Counted from the first letter of the stretch, positions 1 through 8,768 are shown. The stretch is 64,000 nucleotides of DNA from Candidatus Merdivicinus faecavium (GCA_018716285.1 DVKD01000028.1:1-64000); one strand, 5' to 3'. The notes: a model not told the origin generated them from the sequence alone. Numbers and translations are program-made.

Positions 1-200
1 GAATCCTCTCGGATTCCCTTTGAGAACATTGTATCATCTCCGGTTTTGCTGGCGCAAAACCCGGGCGGCTGCGCCCGCCCTGCAAATCCTCGCGGATTTG
101 CGGATATGGTATAATAACCTCAAAGGCTTCCTGGCGGAAGCGCGGGGAACTCCGTCCCCCTCGGAATCCTCTCGGATTCCCTTTGAGAACATTGTATCAT
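1..200. repeat. Palindrome-rich dispersed element, tandem partial copies
   Basis: A 37-nt segment (start GAATCCTCTCGGATTC) occurs at 1-37 and again, identical, at 164-200, a period of 163 nt. The unit is a chain of small hairpins: TTTTGC/GCAAAA, GGGCG/CGCCC, AAATCC/GGATTT, CTTCC/GGAAG, GGGGA/TCCCC and GAATCC/GGATTC, many with 4-5 nt loops. The second unit starts with ATGGTATAATAACCTCAAAG and is closed by CTTTGAG, so the hairpins sit inside an outer stem. A related copy lies inverted at 32026-32155. It has no credible protein-coding content; the 60-70 aa ORFs over it are shadows. The left part is cut by the window edge. Confidence 0.75.
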
Positions 201-308
201 GACAGGTTTGTTTTTGCAGAACCGCAGCGGATAAATCGGCCTGCAAAGCCCTCGCCGGGAGGACGCCCGGGCAACGACAAATAGAGATTTACCGAAAGGA
301 TGATTTTC

Positions 309-1718
309 ATGCTGGACAAAACCTTACTGGACCAATATTTCGCCGAACACCGGGAGGAATTCCTGCGGGATATCTGCCGCCTCGTCCGCATCCCGAGCGA
401 GCGCGGCGAGCCGCTCCCGGGGATGCCCTACGGCGAAGGCCCGGCCAAAGCCCTCGCCGAAGCGATGGAGATCGCGCGGGAGCTGGGCTTTTCGGTCAAA
501 AACTACGACAACTACGTTTGCGCGGCCGACTTAAACGGACTTCCCACCGAGCTGGACATCCTCGCCCACCTCGACGTGGTGCCGGTCAGCAACGGCTGGA
601 CGGTGACAAAGCCCTTTGAACCGGTCGTTTTGGACGGCAAAATCTACGGCCGCGGGACGGCTGACGACAAGGGCCCGGCCGTCGCCGCCCTCTACGCCGC
701 CAAGGCGGTGCGCGACCTCGGCGTGCCGCTTTCCAAAAATGTCCGCATCATCCTTGGCACCGACGAGGAGTGCGGCAGCTCGGACCTCGAGCACTACTAT
801 TCCATCGAGAAGGAAGCGCCCAAGAGCTTCTCCCCCGACGCGGATTTTCCCCTCATCAATCTCGAAAAAGGCGGCCTGCGCGGCGCCTTCTCGGCGGAAT
901 GGGAAGAGGACAAGGCGCTCCCCCGGCTCGTTTCGGCTGACGCGGGCATCAAGTTAAACGTCGTGCCCGACCGGGCCGAGGCCGTTGTGGAAGGGCTTTC
1001 CCGGCCCGCGCTGGAAGAGGCCTGCGCCGCCGCTTCGGCCAAAACGGGGGTGGAGTTTGCCCTCTCCGACGCCGGCGAGGGGCGCTGCCATATCCTGGCT
1101 AAGGGCCTGGGCGCCCACGCGGCCGGCCCGCAGGGGGGCAACAACGCCCTCACCGGGCTGCTCTGCCTGCTCTCCTCCCTGCCCTTTGCGGAAAGCGAAG
1201 GGATTGCCCGCCTGCGGGCAGTGGCCGAATGCTTCCCGCACGGCGACTGCCTGGGCAAGGCGCTGGGGGTCGCCATGTCCGACGAACTCTCGGGCGAAAC
1301 GACCATCAGCCTTGATATCTTCCACTATTCCCTGACCGGGCTGCGGGGCGAGTTTGACTGCCGCGCCTGCATCCTCGCAAACGACGAAAACCTCCGCGAC
1401 CCCATCCGGGAGAAGCTGGCTGCGGGCGGCGTCATCCTCGCGCCCTGCGCCGTCTTCGCGCCCCACCATGTGCCGGCGGACAGCCCCTTTATTCAGACGC
1501 TGCTCTCCTGCTACGAAGCCTACACCGGGGAGAAGGGCTACTGCGTCTCGATCGGCGGGGGCACCTACGTCCATCATCTGGAAAACGGCGTCGCCTTCGG
1601 CTGCGCCAAACCGGGGGTCAACAACCGGATGCACGGCGACGACGAATTTGCCGAGGTCGACCAGCTCCTCCTCTCCGCCAAGATTTTCGCGGCGGCGATC
1701 GCCGAGATCTGCGGCTGA
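309..1718 (+). CDS. M20 family dipeptidase (PepV-like)
   Basis: Zinc-dependent cytoplasmic dipeptidase of the M20 family, closest by motif to PepV/Sapep enzymes that cleave dipeptides taken up or released inside the cell. Expected metal and catalytic motifs are in order: LAHLDVVP (His), GRGTADDKGP (bridging Asp), GTDEECGSSD (catalytic Glu pair) and a late NRMHGDDEF. The product of 469 aa is the normal length. The ORF track begins at 300, but GAAAGGA at 294-300 sits 8 nt before the ATG at 309, which gives MLDKTLL. It is transcribed alone and followed by a hairpin at 1740. PepV versus another M20 subgroup is inferred from motifs only. Confidence 0.88.
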   Translation: MLDKTLLDQYFAEHREEFLRDICRLVRIPSERGEPLPGMPYGEGPAKALAEAMEIARELGFSVKNYDNYVCAADLNGLPTELDILAHLDVVPVSNGWTVTKPFEPVVLDGKIYGRGTADDKGPAVAALYAAKAVRDLGVPLSKNVRIILGTDEECGSSDLEHYYSIEKEAPKSFSPDADFPLINLEKGGLRGAFSAEWEEDKALPRLVSADAGIKLNVVPDRAEAVVEGLSRPALEEACAAASAKTGVEFALSDAGEGRCHILAKGLGAHAAGPQGGNNALTGLLCLLSSLPFAESEGIARLRAVAECFPHGDCLGKALGVAMSDELSGETTISLDIFHYSLTGLRGEFDCRACILANDENLRDPIREKLAAGGVILAPCAVFAPHHVPADSPFIQTLLSCYEAYTGEKGYCVSIGGGTYVHHLENGVAFGCAKPGVNNRMHGDDEFAEVDQLLLSAKIFAAAIAEICG

Positions 1719-1739
1719 CCCGCCCCATCCGTAAAAAAC

Positions 1740-1764
1740 GGCTCCCCGAATACTTCGGGGAGCC
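1740..1764. terminator. Hairpin terminator after the M20 gene
   Basis: Eleven-base-pair stem GGCTCCCCGAA / TTCGGGGAGCC with a 3-nt loop, preceded by an A-run (AAAAAA). The T-tract on the + strand is weak (ATTCTCC), so its strength is uncertain. Confidence 0.6.
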
Positions 1765-1800
1765 ATTCTCCACACTCATGCCTCGAAAGGAGTCATGCCG

Positions 1801-2142
1801 ATGAAATGCAAATACTGCGGGAAAAAGACCGCGGGCAGCGCCGCATACTGCTCCACCTACTGCCGGCAAAAAGGGGAGGCGCGGGAGCAGTTCGGGCGCA
1901 AGACCCGCCTGCCCTTTCTCATCTCCCTCGTTCTGGCCGTCGTCGCGGCGGCGGCCGGAGCCGTCCTCATCGCGGCGGGGCGGCACGACCAGGGCTTCCT
2001 CTTCCTGAGCGGCGGGCTCGCCCTTGCCGGGATCGGGATGCTCGCCTTCCCGCGCAGCGGAAAGGGCGCAAACGCCTTCTGCCATGTCGGGGGCGCGCTC
2101 TCTTTTGCGCTGGCTGTCGCGATCTTCCTGCTCTGGCGGTAA
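1801..2142 (+). CDS. Small zinc-ribbon membrane protein, function unknown
   Basis: A 113-aa protein with an N-terminal Cys cluster (CKYCGKK, then CSTYC about 12 residues on) that looks like a metal-binding ribbon, followed by three hydrophobic segments (about residues 40-62, 68-86 and 93-112). The layout suggests a small integral membrane protein with its zinc-ribbon in the cytoplasm. AAAGGAG at 1786-1792 favours the ATG at 1801 (8 nt) over the ATG at 1795 (2 nt). I recognise no family. It ends one base before the stop of the convergent gene that follows. Confidence 0.6.
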   Translation: MKCKYCGKKTAGSAAYCSTYCRQKGEAREQFGRKTRLPFLISLVLAVVAAAAGAVLIAAGRHDQGFLFLSGGLALAGIGMLAFPRSGKGANAFCHVGGALSFALAVAIFLLWR

Positions 2143-3030
2143 TCAGCCCTGGTCCTTATCCTCCTCGAACAGCTCCTGCAGAACCCGCGGGGAATATTCC
2201 CGGGTGCGCAGGCCGCTGAACTGGCGGACCAGGTTGCCGTTCATGATGTTGTGCGGCTCCGCCTTGAGAAAAATGGTGATGCACATCAGCTCGTCCTTGA
2301 TCTTGCGGCGGCGGATAAGGCATTCCCGGAGCTGCCGGTAGATGCGGTAGCCTTTGACCGCGTTGAGGGAGTTGAACTCGATATAGTGTTCCAGGTCGCA
2401 GAGTTCTGCGCTGACCTGGCGGAGCGCTTCCGCCAGGTCTTTTTTGCGCTGGACGAGCTGCTCGTACTCCTTCTTCATGGCGTCGGCCCGCTCCATCCAC
2501 TCGCTCACGAGGGCGTGCGGGTCCTCCTGCGCCTCTTTCTCCCTGGGCGGCTGTTCCCGCTTCGTTTTCGCGGGGACGACCCGGGCGGGCTGATCGGGTT
2601 TCGGCTCCTGCTTGGCGCGCGTTTTCCTGCGGGGAGGCTCCTGCGCGGGCGGGGCGGCTTCCGGGGCGGGCTCTGCGGGCGGGGAGTCGGGCGCCTTTTC
2701 GGCGGCGGGCTTGGCCGCCTCAGCTTCCGCCTTTTTGCGGCGCTGGCGAGGCTGCTTTTTGGGGGCGGGCGGCTCCTCAAATGCGGGGACCTCCTCCTGC
2801 GGGATGTTCTCCACAACCGGCTGTTCGCTGCCGGCAAGGGCGGCGAGGGGGTGGAGCCGCCAGTTTTCGCGCTCCTTCGGCTTAATCATATTCTGCAGGA
2901 TGTTGTTCGCCTTGGTCTCGCTCAATACGGTCGCGGCGGACGGGTCGGGGACGCAGATCCAGTGATTGCCGTCGTTGATGGACAAAAACTGGCCGTCCTG
3001 GTGGATGAGTACATATCGGTCTTGGGGCAT
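2143..3030 (-). CDS. Uncharacterised coiled-coil protein with low-complexity linker
   Basis: A 295-aa protein in three parts. Residues 1-65 are ordered-looking (MPQDRYVLIHQDGQFLSIND). Residues 70-185 are a Pro/Ala/Glu/Lys-rich, probably disordered linker. Residues 190-270 form a charged helical region typical of a coiled coil (MERADAMKKEYEQLVQRKKD). No signal peptide or membrane segment is visible. AAAGGAGG lies 6 nt before the ATG. The C-terminal part has several conserved-looking aromatic and Arg positions, but I recognise no family. The linker resembles those of bacterial scaffold or nucleoid-associated proteins, which is only an analogy. Confidence 0.6.
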   Translation of the reverse strand: MPQDRYVLIHQDGQFLSINDGNHWICVPDPSAATVLSETKANNILQNMIKPKERENWRLHPLAALAGSEQPVVENIPQEEVPAFEEPPAPKKQPRQRRKKAEAEAAKPAAEKAPDSPPAEPAPEAAPPAQEPPRRKTRAKQEPKPDQPARVVPAKTKREQPPREKEAQEDPHALVSEWMERADAMKKEYEQLVQRKKDLAEALRQVSAELCDLEHYIEFNSLNAVKGYRIYRQLRECLIRRRKIKDELMCITIFLKAEPHNIMNGNLVRQFSGLRTREYSPRVLQELFEEDKDQG

Positions 3031-3091
3031 AAATCTCCTCCTTTATCTGTGTTTTTTTCATGTTTTCCTGCCCGGCAGGAGCGCGCCGCTT

Positions 3092-3811
3092 TTACTCAGC
3101 GGGCGCGTAGGTGCCGTCCGGCGCAAAGCCGGGCGGGAGGGAACCCTCGGCCTCGACGAGGATATTCTCCCCGTCCTTCCGGAAGGTGATGGTCGCATCC
3201 TCGATGGTGGTAGATTCCGCCGTCCCGCTGCCGGTGGAGCGGGCGACCTGGTACTCGTAGCCGTTGCCGTTCGGGTCGACCAGAGTAAACTCAAAGGAAG
3301 AGGTGTCCTGCAGCTCGATGGAGAGGGTGACCCCGCTCTCGCTCACATAGCTGCCGGCCCAGTCGAGGACGGTCTCATCGCTTTCGCTCTGTCCCTGCTC
3401 CTCCTCTGCCCCGCCGGCCTGGCAGAACGGGTCGTCCTCCGGCGCATAGGCGGAGCCGTCAGGGTAGTAGGTGAAGATCTGGCCGTTTTCTTCATCGACC
3501 AGCACCGAGGTTTCGAAGGTGATCTGCTCATTCTCAATGAGGAAATGGAAGTAGGTCCGGCCGTTCCACTTCCGCGCGGCGTCGTTGAGTGTGAGGGTGT
3601 AGGTCCCCTCGAAATCGAGCGGCAGACGCTCGGTCACCAGGGCGCGGGCCTCTTCTTCGGTCAGGGATTCCGCCTCAAGGACAGGCTCGGACTCCGCGGA
3701 AACCTCCGAAACCTGGGAGGAGGCGGGCAGATCCTGCCCCTGGCAGCCGGTCAGGGCGCAGAGCGCACAGAGCGCAAGGATGCCGGCGGTCATTTTGGGA
3801 AACCTTTTCAT
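3092..3811 (-). CDS. Putative lipoprotein
   Basis: A 239-aa secreted protein. The N-terminus is a classic lipoprotein signal: MKRFPKM, a hydrophobic stretch, then the lipobox LTGC with Cys near residue 22. An acidic linker follows (SEVSAESEPVLEAESLTEE). The mature part is beta-rich, with repeated Thr/Glu-rich strands, and may carry two related small domains (around residues 50-125 and 145-235). It is expected on the outer face of the membrane. AAAGGAG lies 7 nt before the ATG and overlaps the stop of the GNAT gene upstream, so the two are very likely co-transcribed. The ligand is unknown. Confidence 0.7.
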   Translation of the reverse strand: MKRFPKMTAGILALCALCALTGCQGQDLPASSQVSEVSAESEPVLEAESLTEEEARALVTERLPLDFEGTYTLTLNDAARKWNGRTYFHFLIENEQITFETSVLVDEENGQIFTYYPDGSAYAPEDDPFCQAGGAEEEQGQSESDETVLDWAGSYVSESGVTLSIELQDTSSFEFTLVDPNGNGYEYQVARSTGSGTAESTTIEDATITFRKDGENILVEAEGSLPPGFAPDGTYAPAE

Positions 3812-3826
3812 AAGAACGCTCCTTTC

Positions 3827-4324
3827 TCAGCAAAGCGGCAGCTCCATAATATAATCATCCATGTAAAACCCGCCGCCGATGTCGGTCTTGACCGCGTCAA
3901 TCTCGCAGAAGCCGAGCGCTTTGTAGACGGCGATGGAGCCGCTGTTTTCCTTGTTGACAGTCAGATAAATGCTGCGCAGGCCGGCCGCCTCTGCCCTGAG
4001 CTTTTCGAGGGCGAGACGGGCAATCCCGCGGCCGCGCACCGCGCGCCGAAGATAGAGCTTGCTTAAAAACAGCCGGTCCTCTTCCCGGACAAACCCGCAG
4101 TAGCCGCAGGGGCAGCCGTCCTCGAAAACGAGCCAGTAGCGGTACCCGCCGTCCGCAAGCTGGGCCGCGACCGCGCGCTCGCTCTGATATTTTTCGAGCA
4201 TGTAGGCGATCTGCGCCTCGCCGAGCAGTTCGCCGTAATGCTCGCGCCAGATCTCCTCGCCGAGCCGCGCGACCTCGGCGATCTGGGCGGGGGAGGCGAC
4301 CTCCTGAAATTCGATTGCTGCCAT
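3827..4324 (-). CDS. GNAT family N-acetyltransferase
   Basis: A 165-aa acetyl-CoA-dependent N-acetyltransferase. The acetyl-CoA loop is seen in LYLRRAVRGRGIARLALEKL (R/Q-x-x-G-x-G/A pattern) and the fold continues with IYLTVNKENSGSIAVYKALGF, the usual motif B region. The substrate cannot be read from sequence. The ORF track starts at 4420, but AAAGGA lies 10 nt before the ATG at 4324 (MAAIEFQE); the ATG 9 nt upstream would be too close. It is the first gene of a pair with the lipoprotein, 15 nt apart. Confidence 0.85.
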   Translation of the reverse strand: MAAIEFQEVASPAQIAEVARLGEEIWREHYGELLGEAQIAYMLEKYQSERAVAAQLADGGYRYWLVFEDGCPCGYCGFVREEDRLFLSKLYLRRAVRGRGIARLALEKLRAEAAGLRSIYLTVNKENSGSIAVYKALGFCEIDAVKTDIGGGFYMDDYIMELPLC

Positions 4325-4538
4325 CTGAACCATTCCTTTCTGTCCGGGATTTCCTGTTTTCAGGATAGCACAGCCGCCTGCAATTTTCAAGAGGGATTTT
4401 GTTAACGCCGCTCCGCGCAAAGATCAGTTTTTATGCACAAATCGTCAATCGTGCTATGATTTTTCAAAAAGGACTGGGATTTTTGCACGGAATCCTGTAT
4501 AATGAAAGGGAAAAGTCCCCCAAAGGAGGTCCGTAAAT

Positions 4539-6209
4539 ATGATGATCCGCAACCTGCTCACCCTCTCCTCCCTCGAAAAGGTCTTCCCCGACCAGCGCCC
4601 GGAGGAGTACGCGGGCAAATTCTCCATGATGCGGGAAGACCAGCTCGCCTTCCAGCTCGCCTTCCGCCTGGAAGCGCCGCCGGAAGCTTCGTTCTGGCGG
4701 ATGGTGCGAGTCAAGATCGACTCTCCCCTCGCGCCCTGGCTCAAGGTTTTCTGTGTGCGCTGCGTCCCCGCGCGTTTCCTCACCGGAAACGCCTCCGACG
4801 GCAATTTCCTCCGCACCGAGCCCGGGCTTTACCCCGACCTGCTCCTCCCCGTCGGCGAGGAGGGCGCGCGCTTTACCCCCAACTGCTGGAACGCCTTCTG
4901 GTTCCAGGTCCGCACCGACGCTTCCACCCCCGCCGGCGTCCATCCGGTGAAGATCACCCTGATGGTCGATTCCTTCGGCGAAACCGAGGAGTATGAGCAG
5001 ACCGTCGAGGTCGAGGTGATCGGCGCATGCCTGCCCAAGCAGAAGCTCCTCCACACCGAGTGGTTCCACGCCGACTGCATCGCCGACTACTACAAGGTCC
5101 CCGCCTGGAGCGAGGAGCACTGGAAGGCGGTCGAGTCCCAGCTGCGCGCAGCCGTCCGCTGCGGCGTCAACATGATCCTGACCCCCGTCTTCACCCCCGC
5201 CCTCGACACGGCGGTCGGCTGGGAGCGGACCACCGTCCAGCTCGTCGACATCACGGTGGAAAAGGGCGCATACTCCTTCGGTTTTGAGAAGCTCGACCGC
5301 TGGGTGAAGCTCTGTCTCGGCTGCGGCATCGAGCGCTTCGAGATTGCCCACCTCTACAGCCAGTGGGGCGCCGAGCACTGCCCGAAGATCATGGCGACAG
5401 TGGACGGCGAATACCGCCGCATTTTCGGCTGGGAGAGCGACGCCGTCGGCCCGGAATACGCGGGCTTCCTGAGCGCCTTCCTCCCCGCCCTGACCGCCCA
5501 TCTGGAAGAGCTCGGGCTGCGGAAAGAGCAGGTCGTCTTCCATATCTCGGACGAACCGTCGGCCGACCACCTGCCCCAGTACAAAGCCTGCCGGGAGCAG
5601 GTTCAGGGGCTGCTCGAGGGCTACACCATCATGGACGCCCTGAGCGACTTCAGCTTCTACCAGCAGGGCGTCTGCCCGAACCCCGTGGTTGCCACCAACC
5701 ATGTCACCCCTTTCCTCGAGCACAAGGTGGAAAACCTCTGGGTCTACTACTGCGTCAGCCAGAATTACCAGGTGAGCAACCGGTTCATGGCCATGCCCTC
5801 GGCCCGCACCCGCATCATCGGCACCCAGTTTTACAAATACCGGATCGCCGGGTTCCTGCACTGGGGCTTCAACTTCTATAATTCCCAGTATTCCCTCAAG
5901 CACATCGACCCCTTCGCCGTCACCGACGCGGACGGCGCCTTCCCCGCCGGCGACCCCTTCCTCGTCTATCCCGGCGAGGACGGGGAAGCGTGGGATTCCC
6001 TCCGGCTCCAGGTCTTCTATGACGCCATCTGCGACCTGCGCGCCTTCGAGCTGCTCGAGTCGCTGGCCGGCCGGGAGTTCGTGATGGAGCTCTTAGAGGG
6101 CGGCCTGCAGCGGGAGGTCACCTTCTTTGACTACCCGCACGAGGCTTCCTACCTCCTCACCCTCCGCGCCAGGGTCAACGAGGAGATCAGAAAGCGCATC
6201 GGCGGCTGA
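4539..6209 (+). CDS. DUF4091 / GH123-like glycoside hydrolase
   Basis: A 556-aa protein without a signal peptide, so probably cytoplasmic. The N-terminal third is a beta-sandwich-like domain and the rest a TIM-barrel-like domain with conserved Trp, Asp and His (FEIAHLYSQWGAEH). The motif FHISDEPSADH carries the adjacent Asp-Glu pair that GH123 N-acetylgalactosaminidases use in substrate-assisted catalysis. LHWGFNFYNSQY near residue 440 fits the DUF4091 C-terminal region. AAAGGAGG lies 9 nt before the ATG, a very strong site. It stands alone with no transporter. Specificity for beta-GalNAc is an inference from the GH123 resemblance. Confidence 0.75.
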   Translation: MMIRNLLTLSSLEKVFPDQRPEEYAGKFSMMREDQLAFQLAFRLEAPPEASFWRMVRVKIDSPLAPWLKVFCVRCVPARFLTGNASDGNFLRTEPGLYPDLLLPVGEEGARFTPNCWNAFWFQVRTDASTPAGVHPVKITLMVDSFGETEEYEQTVEVEVIGACLPKQKLLHTEWFHADCIADYYKVPAWSEEHWKAVESQLRAAVRCGVNMILTPVFTPALDTAVGWERTTVQLVDITVEKGAYSFGFEKLDRWVKLCLGCGIERFEIAHLYSQWGAEHCPKIMATVDGEYRRIFGWESDAVGPEYAGFLSAFLPALTAHLEELGLRKEQVVFHISDEPSADHLPQYKACREQVQGLLEGYTIMDALSDFSFYQQGVCPNPVVATNHVTPFLEHKVENLWVYYCVSQNYQVSNRFMAMPSARTRIIGTQFYKYRIAGFLHWGFNFYNSQYSLKHIDPFAVTDADGAFPAGDPFLVYPGEDGEAWDSLRLQVFYDAICDLRAFELLESLAGREFVMELLEGGLQREVTFFDYPHEASYLLTLRARVNEEIRKRIGG

Positions 6210-6267
6210 TTTTTCCCGCCCTTCTATTCTCACCAAAAAAAATTCCGCCCGGGCCTGTAAATTTTGA

Positions 6268-6296
6268 TTGACAAGCCCGGGCGGATGTGCTATAAT
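6268..6296 (+). promoter_or_regulatory. Promoter of the rpmG-secE-nusG block
   Basis: Near-consensus sigma-A promoter: TTGACA at 6268-6273, 17-bp spacer, TATAAT at 6291-6296. The copies CCGCCCGGGC (6245-6254) and GCCCGGGCGG (6275-6284) flank the -35 box as an inverted repeat. The leader runs about 150 nt to rpmG and contains a GGCCTG-GAAA-CAGGCC hairpin. Confidence 0.9.
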
Positions 6297-6452
6297 GGTA
6301 TTACCTCTAAAAGGGTTTATTTTTTTGTGCAAAAATGGCCTGGAAACAGGCCGGCCTTTCCGAAACGGAACCACGCGCGGAGGAAAGAAACCAAGATGCG
6401 TTCTCTTTTTTGAGGGAGGCAAAACAGTCCGATTATACAGGAGGTGCCGAAC

Positions 6453-6602
6453 ATGCGGGTAAAAGTAACCTTAGCTTGCACAGAGTGCAAACAGCGCAAT
6501 TACAACACCATGAAGAACAAGAAAAACGATCCTGACAGGCTGGAAATGAGCAAATACTGCCGTTTCTGCAAGAAACACACCACCCATAAGGAAACGAAGT
6601 AA
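6453..6602 (+). CDS. rpmG: 50S ribosomal protein L33
   Basis: A 49-aa protein missed by the ORF track. It reads [20 protein letters not shown] and ends THKETK, the standard L33 pattern. Two CxxC pairs (CTEC and CRFC) show it is the zinc-binding (C+) form. It is a component of the large ribosomal subunit near the E-site. ACAGGAGG lies 7 nt before the ATG. It is the first gene of the rpmG-secE-nusG unit, a classic arrangement. Confidence 0.97.
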   Translation: MRVKVTLACTECKQRNYNTMKNKKNDPDRLEMSKYCRFCKKHTTHKETK

Positions 6603-6622
6603 GGCAGAAAGGGGAACAGAGC

Positions 6623-6883
6623 ATGGCAGAGCAGAATGAAAAGAAAGCTCCTGAAAAAGCTCAGAAGGCAAAGCCCGCCAAGAAAAAGGACGGCTTTCTG
6701 CAAAAAGCTTCCCGTTTCTTCCGAGACCTGAAAAGCGAAATGAAGAAGGTCGTCTGGCCTTCGAAAAAGCAGGTCATCAACAACACCTGCGTCGCGTTTG
6801 TCATGATGGGTTCGGTCGGTGTCGTCATCTGGGTGCTCGACTGGGTGCTCACCGTGATCCGGGGCTTCGTTCTCGGCTTATAA
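6623..6883 (+). CDS. secE: Preprotein translocase subunit SecE
   Basis: An 86-aa small subunit of the SecYEG channel. A Lys/Ala-rich cytoplasmic N-terminus is followed by the conserved amphipathic segment FFRDLKSEMKKVVWPSKKQ and one membrane helix (VAFVMMGSVGVVIWVLDWVL). This single-helix form is usual in Gram-positive bacteria; E. coli SecE has three helices. It lies 20 nt after rpmG and 46 nt before nusG. GAAAGGGGA precedes the ATG. Confidence 0.97.
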   Translation: MAEQNEKKAPEKAQKAKPAKKKDGFLQKASRFFRDLKSEMKKVVWPSKKQVINNTCVAFVMMGSVGVVIWVLDWVLTVIRGFVLGL

Positions 6884-6929
6884 GCCGTTGTTCCATTTTC
6901 CTATCTTCTAAATCTTCGGAGGTTCGCTT

Positions 6930-7457
6930 ATGTCTGAAACGCCAAAATGGTATGTTGTTCACACGTATTCCGGGTATGAAAACAAGGTTGCACAAAATAT
7001 AGAAAAGTTCGTGGAGAACCAGGGTCTCGGCGACTTGATTTTTGAGGTAAGCATGCCCACGGAAACCGTTGTCGAATATAAAAATGACAAAAAGCGGGAA
7101 GTGGAACGGAAAATTTTCCCCGGTTACGTCCTTGTGAAAATGATCTTGACCGACGAATCGTGGTACGTCATCCGCAACATCCGCGGCGTGACCGGCTTTG
7201 TCGGCCCGGCCAGCAACAAGCCCATCCCCCTCACCGACGAGGAAGTGGAGAAGCTGCGCATCGAGGTCCGGACCGTCCAGCTCGATTACAAGCCGGGGGA
7301 CAGCGTAAAGATCATCCAGGGCCCTCTCGAAGGCTTTATCGGCCGGGTGGAGGAAGTCGACACGGACAAGAACATCGTCAAGGTCACCGTCTCGATGTTC
7401 GGACGGGATATCTTGGCGGAGCTTCAGCTTGGCCAGGCAGAACTGGTCAAGGACTGA
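6930..7457 (+). CDS. nusG: Transcription termination/antitermination factor NusG
   Basis: A 175-aa protein with the NGN domain (KWYVVHTYSGYENKVAQNI at the N-terminus, FPGYVLVKM in the middle) and a C-terminal KOW domain (GDSVKIIQGPLEGFIGRVEEV). It binds RNA polymerase and links it to Rho or the ribosome. TCGGAGG lies 8 nt before the ATG. The gene is followed by the rplKAJL genes, the normal bacterial order. Confidence 0.98.
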   Translation: MSETPKWYVVHTYSGYENKVAQNIEKFVENQGLGDLIFEVSMPTETVVEYKNDKKREVERKIFPGYVLVKMILTDESWYVIRNIRGVTGFVGPASNKPIPLTDEEVEKLRIEVRTVQLDYKPGDSVKIIQGPLEGFIGRVEEVDTDKNIVKVTVSMFGRDILAELQLGQAELVKD

Positions 7458-7589
7458 AATTCTTAGCAAAAATCGAAGCATCCGGCAGGATGCCTTTCAG
7501 ATTGGAATAAAGACGGTTCCAATTTGAATGTGGGAGGAAGGGGTCTTCCCTTTCCGCCATTCACCACGTTATTTTGGAGGTGCTTATTT
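7458..7589 (+). other. nusG-rplK intergenic leader with hairpins
   Basis: 132 nt hold three small stem-loops: GCATCC/GGATGC with a GGCA loop, ATTGGAA/TTCCAAT, and GGAAGGG/CTTCCC. None is followed by a T-tract, so they are not obvious terminators. They could be L11/L1 feedback sites or processing sites. No promoter was seen. Confidence 0.4.
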
Positions 7590-8015
7590 ATGGCTCAGAA
7601 AGTTACAGGCTATATCAAGCTGCAGATCCCGGCAGGCAAGGCGACGCCCGCCCCGCCCGTTGGCCCCGCTCTCGGCCAGCACGGCGTTAACATCATGTCC
7701 TTTACCAAGGAATTCAACGAGCGCACCAAAAACGACATCGGCATGATCATCCCGGTCGTTATCACCGTTTATGCCGACCGTACCTTCTCCTTCGTCACCA
7801 AGACCCCTCCCGCCGCTGTCCTCATCAAGAAGGCCGCCGGTCTGGAGACCGCTTCCGGCGAGCCCAATAAGAAGAAGGTCGGCAAGATCTCCAAGGAGCA
7901 GGTGCAGAAGATCGCAGAAACCAAGATGCGCGACCTGAACGCCGCCAGCATCGAATCCGCGATGAGCATGATCGCCGGCACCGCTCGCTCTATGGGCATC
8001 GAGGTTGTGGATTAA
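7590..8015 (+). CDS. rplK: 50S ribosomal protein L11
   Basis: A 141-aa protein, exactly the family length. The N-terminal domain begins [20 protein letters not shown] and contains the Pro-rich [17 protein letters not shown]; the C-terminal RNA-binding domain ends [11 protein letters not shown]11 forms the GTPase-associated centre with 23S rRNA and L10. The ORF track starts at 7524, but TTTGGAGG sits before the ATG at 7590, which matches all L11 proteins. Confidence 0.98.
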   Translation: MAQKVTGYIKLQIPAGKATPAPPVGPALGQHGVNIMSFTKEFNERTKNDIGMIIPVVITVYADRTFSFVTKTPPAAVLIKKAAGLETASGEPNKKKVGKISKEQVQKIAETKMRDLNAASIESAMSMIAGTARSMGIEVVD

Positions 8016-8075
8016 CCCCCGTCCGCGTGGGAGGATAATTCCGCTATGAACCACTAATTAGGGAGGATTATTGTC

Positions 8076-8768
8076 ATGAAACATGGTAAAAAATATACAG
8101 ACAGCCTCAAAGCCTACGACCGCAGCAACCTGTTTGAGGCGTCCGAGGCGCTCGCGACCGCTGTCAGCACCGCGAAAGCAAAATTTGACGAGACCGTAGA
8201 GGTCCACATCCGTCTGGGCGTTGACTCCCGCCATGCCGACCAGCAGGTCCGCGGCGCAGTCGTCCTGCCCAACGGCACCGGCAAGACCGTCCGCGTCCTG
8301 GTTATCTGCAAGGGCAACAATGTGGAGGCCGCTCAGGCCGCCGGCGCCGATTACGTCGGCGAGGAGTATGTCCAGAAGATCCAGACCGAGGGCTGGATGG
8401 ACTTTGACGTCGTCATCGCGACCCCCGATATGATGGGCGTTGTCGGCCGTCTCGGTAAGATCCTCGGCCCGCGCGGCCTCATGCCTTCCCCCAAGGCCGG
8501 CACCGTCACCCCTGACGTCGCCAAGGCTGTCACCGAAGCGAAGGCCGGTAAGATCGAGTACCGTCTCGACAAGACCAACATCATCCACTGCCCCATCGGC
8601 AAGGCTTCCTTCGGCGCTGAGAAGCTCCTCGAGAACTTCGACACCCTGATGAACGCTATCATCAAGGCGAAACCCGCCGCCTCCAAGGGCCAGTACGTCA
8701 AATCCTGCGTGGTTGCCACCACGATGGGTCCCGGCGTCCGCATCAACCCCACCCGCTACGGCGCCTAA
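8076..8768 (+). CDS. rplA: 50S ribosomal protein L1
   Basis: A 230-aa L1-stalk protein with the family signature: [36 protein letters not shown] and the closing [25 protein letters not shown] precedes the ATG by about 11 nt. It lies 60 nt after rplK. In many bacteria L1 represses translation of the rplKA mRNA; no clear L1 site was picked out here. Confidence 0.98.
   Translation: MKHGKKYTDSLKAYDRSNLFEASEALATAVSTAKAKFDETVEVHIRLGVDSRHADQQVRGAVVLPNGTGKTVRVLVICKGNNVEAAQAAGADYVGEEYVQKIQTEGWMDFDVVIATPDMMGVVGRLGKILGPRGLMPSPKAGTVTPDVAKAVTEAKAGKIEYRLDKTNIIHCPIGKASFGAEKLLENFDTLMNAIIKAKPAASKGQYVKSCVVATTMGPGVRINPTRYGA

Noticed and set aside
4464-5903. 479-aa minus-strand ORF
   Set aside because: It is antisense to the DUF4091/GH123-like gene, has composition typical of a GC-rich shadow and no ribosome binding site.
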